A stretch of DNA of 64,000 nucleotides. Origin: Thaumarchaeota archaeon casp-thauma3 (GTDB lineage: Archaea > Thermoproteota > Nitrososphaeria > Nitrososphaerales > Nitrosopumilaceae). The notes below the pieces were generated by a model. It did no database searches. It saw only the letters and a program-made list of their open reading frames with translations, and was not told the DNA's origin. Location of the stretch: assembly GCA_001510275.1 (NCBI GenBank), contig LFEY01000007.1, positions 28,104 through 92,103 on the forward strand. The letters run 5' to 3'. Shown here in pieces: positions 63,122-64,000 of this stretch; position 1 is the stretch's first letter, and every line of letters starts with the position of its first letter. Both the position numbers and the translations under genes were made by a program.

Positions 63122-63400
63122 TTGTCAAATCAACGAATTAGAATTTTTGTGACAGGAAAAGTACAAGGGGTATTTTTTCGTCAGGCACTAAAAGTAATGG
63201 CAAAGAAAAATGATGTTTTTGGATGGGTTAAAAATCTCAAAGATGGACGTGTTGAAGCTGTTTTAGAAGGGAATGAAGAAAAAGTTAGTCGACTTGTTGA
63301 ATGGTCTCATGGGGGACCTGCTAATGCTAGAGTTGAAGATATAGAAATATGTAATGAGAAATTTACTGGTGAATTTTCAAAATTTGATGTTTTATATTAA
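63122..63400 (+). CDS. acyP: Acylphosphatase
   Basis: A 92-residue ferredoxin-like protein. VTGKVQGVFFRQ (10-21) carries catalytic Arg20, and GWVKNLKDGRVEA (34-46) carries Asn38; both are intact. It hydrolyses acyl phosphates; physiological role unclear. Start is TTG at 63122 (an ATG at 63099 is out of frame). The stop interlocks with the next convergent gene (TTAA at 63397-63400). Confidence 0.94.
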   Translation: MSNQRIRIFVTGKVQGVFFRQALKVMAKKNDVFGWVKNLKDGRVEAVLEGNEEKVSRLVEWSHGGPANARVEDIEICNEKFTGEFSKFDVLY

Positions 63401-63729
63401 TGAATTTCTTCAAATGCCGCTTTAAGCATTTGACTAAATTCTGAAATTTGCTGGTCTTTTTTGATCTGAATAATTTGTATAGGGTCTTTTCGGCTTTTCT
63501 GAATTTTAATGATAACACCTTCTTTTTCAGGTTCTATATCTGCAAACCATCTAAATGTAATTGATTTACAAAAAACTACTCTATGCATTCTAACATCTTC
63601 TACTACATTTTCTCCCAAAGAGAAACAAAATTTTCTGATTGAATCAAAAAGAGGTAACACTGAACTTGGAATTTGTTTCTTAAAATCATCATAATTTCTT
63701 TTATTTCCAAATGAAATTATTCCTTCCAT
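63397..63729 (-). CDS. DUF5655-like small protein
   Basis: A 110-residue protein resembling the DUF5655 / 'predicted transport protein' group: central LFDSIRKFCFSLGENV and the VVFCKSITFRWFADIEPEKEGV strand pair, with a C-terminal helix FSQMLKAAFEEI. No catalytic motif. A TATA box 26 bases before ATG 63729 shows it is transcribed on its own and leaderless. The function of the family is not established. Confidence 0.65.
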   Translation of the reverse strand: MEGIISFGNKRNYDDFKKQIPSSVLPLFDSIRKFCFSLGENVVEDVRMHRVVFCKSITFRWFADIEPEKEGVIIKIQKSRKDPIQIIQIKKDQQISEFSQMLKAAFEEIH

Positions 63730-63750
63730 AATTTTGCAAATTTGATTTTA

Positions 63751-63760
63751 ATTATAAAGG
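63751..63760 (-). promoter_or_regulatory. TATA box for the 63729 gene
   Basis: CCTTTATAAT on the minus strand, centred 26-27 bases before ATG 63729: a textbook leaderless archaeal promoter. Confidence 0.6.
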
Positions 63761-63767
63761 TAGTAGA

Positions 63768-64000
63768 TCTGCTGGTTCCAGTCTAGACAAATAGCCCCAT
63801 TTCAAGGCATACAAGATCCGCCACGTTGACGAGGAAGCGTGGATGTCCCACCTTAGGATTGCTCCCTCCCGGACCTCATCCCTTTCGATGGTTCGGTCTT
63901 AGAAGTTATCCCTTCGGATAATTCTAGTCCTGCAACCACCCGCCTCGGCGTGATTTCATTTCCGCACACCAAGCGGGAATTACCCATCTAGAGATTTACC
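63768..64000 (-). ncRNA. ffs: Signal recognition particle (7S) RNA, 3' part
   Basis: The minus strand is GC-richer than its surroundings and folds well, marking a structural RNA. The segment GGTCCGGGAGGGAGCAATCC followed by TAAGG is the conserved S-domain helix 8 internal-loop region of archaeal SRP RNA. Just upstream, TTATCC-GAAG-GGATAA is a hairpin matching helix 6, the SRP19 site. The RNA begins beyond the right edge; the 3' end is placed only approximately, near 63768. It guides ribosomes making secreted proteins to the membrane. Confidence 0.75.

Noticed and set aside
1..64000. CRISPR arrays, insertion sequences, prophage, integrated elements beside tRNAs
   Set aside because: No spaced direct repeats, transposase or integrase ORFs, or tRNA-end duplications were found around the three tRNA genes.

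Overview
The window is a gene-dense, AT-rich stretch (GC roughly one third) of an archaeal chromosome, most likely a marine ammonia-oxidising Nitrososphaerota (Thaumarchaeota) of the Nitrosopumilus/Nitrosarchaeum type. The evidence is the combination of an ESCRT-III-like CdvB protein, PriS/PriL primase, aIF2 alpha and gamma, Nop10, GatDE, CDC48, AglB/STT3 and an Lsm protein. These sit beside bacterial-type acquisitions (GrpE-DnaK-DnaJ, a bacterial-type MetK), assimilatory Sat/CysH and a large cobalamin gene set. TTG and GTG starts are common. Several genes have a TATA box about 26 bases before the start codon, as expected for leaderless mRNAs. Species assignment is inference.

Layout. 1-12.5 kb: GPN-loop GTPase (cut by the window edge), a flippase-like membrane protein, an SDR, a zinc-ribbon gene that looks frameshifted, a glycosyltransferase, a ThiI-like THUMP protein, cysH-sat, endonuclease III, both aconitase X subunits (archaeal mevalonate pathway) and RqcH/NEMF. 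12.6-20.5 kb: cbiT-cobI-cobM, a glutamate-racemase homologue without catalytic cysteines, cdvB, a GT2-GtrA fusion, a surface-type protein that has lost its signal peptide, and glyS. 20.5-28.1 kb: nfo, priL-priS, a UPF0182 giant membrane protein, a GuaA-type amidotransferase, a C39-like/TPR protein and tRNA-Gly. 28.1-34.3 kb: translation and ribosome genes (eS6, aIF2 gamma, PIN protein, Nop10, aIF2 alpha), two zinc-ribbon microproteins, PEBP and AglB. 34.3-39.9 kb: cobO, cbiA, cbiC-cbiX-cbiG-cbiD. 40-47.2 kb: an atypical SDR, lsm-metK, RadB-like ATPase, a 37-residue membrane protein, Lhr-type helicase and RPA. 47.4-56.7 kb: ABC exporter, sugar-nucleotide dehydrogenase-like proteins, tRNA-Gln, DUF354, grpE-dnaK-dnaJ and a HAD nucleotidase. 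56.7-64 kb: tRNA-Leu, gatD-gatE, cdc48, uL2, acylphosphatase, a DUF5655-like protein and the 3' part of the SRP RNA.

How the genes work together. Sat and CysH start assimilatory sulfate reduction. The cbi/cob genes cover most, but not all, of the anaerobic corrin-ring pathway plus adenosylation. Nine genes or so (3.3, 16.8, 31.2, 49-52 kb) point to surface glycosylation centred on AglB. Information processing (primase, RPA, RadB-like, Lhr, Nth, Nfo) and translation dominate the rest.

No CRISPR array, insertion sequence, prophage or toxin-antitoxin module is visible, and no gene-free stretch exceeds 300 bases; the longest (47237-47459, 223 bases) holds a start-less ORF fragment and the promoter of the ABC genes. 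I do not see a clear new multi-gene system. The observations best worth following are the racemase homologue with both cysteines replaced by serine, the frameshifted zinc protein, the CbiX with its active site in the C-terminal half, the signal-less surface protein facing an opposite-strand gene, and six convergent gene pairs whose stop codons interlock in four bases.
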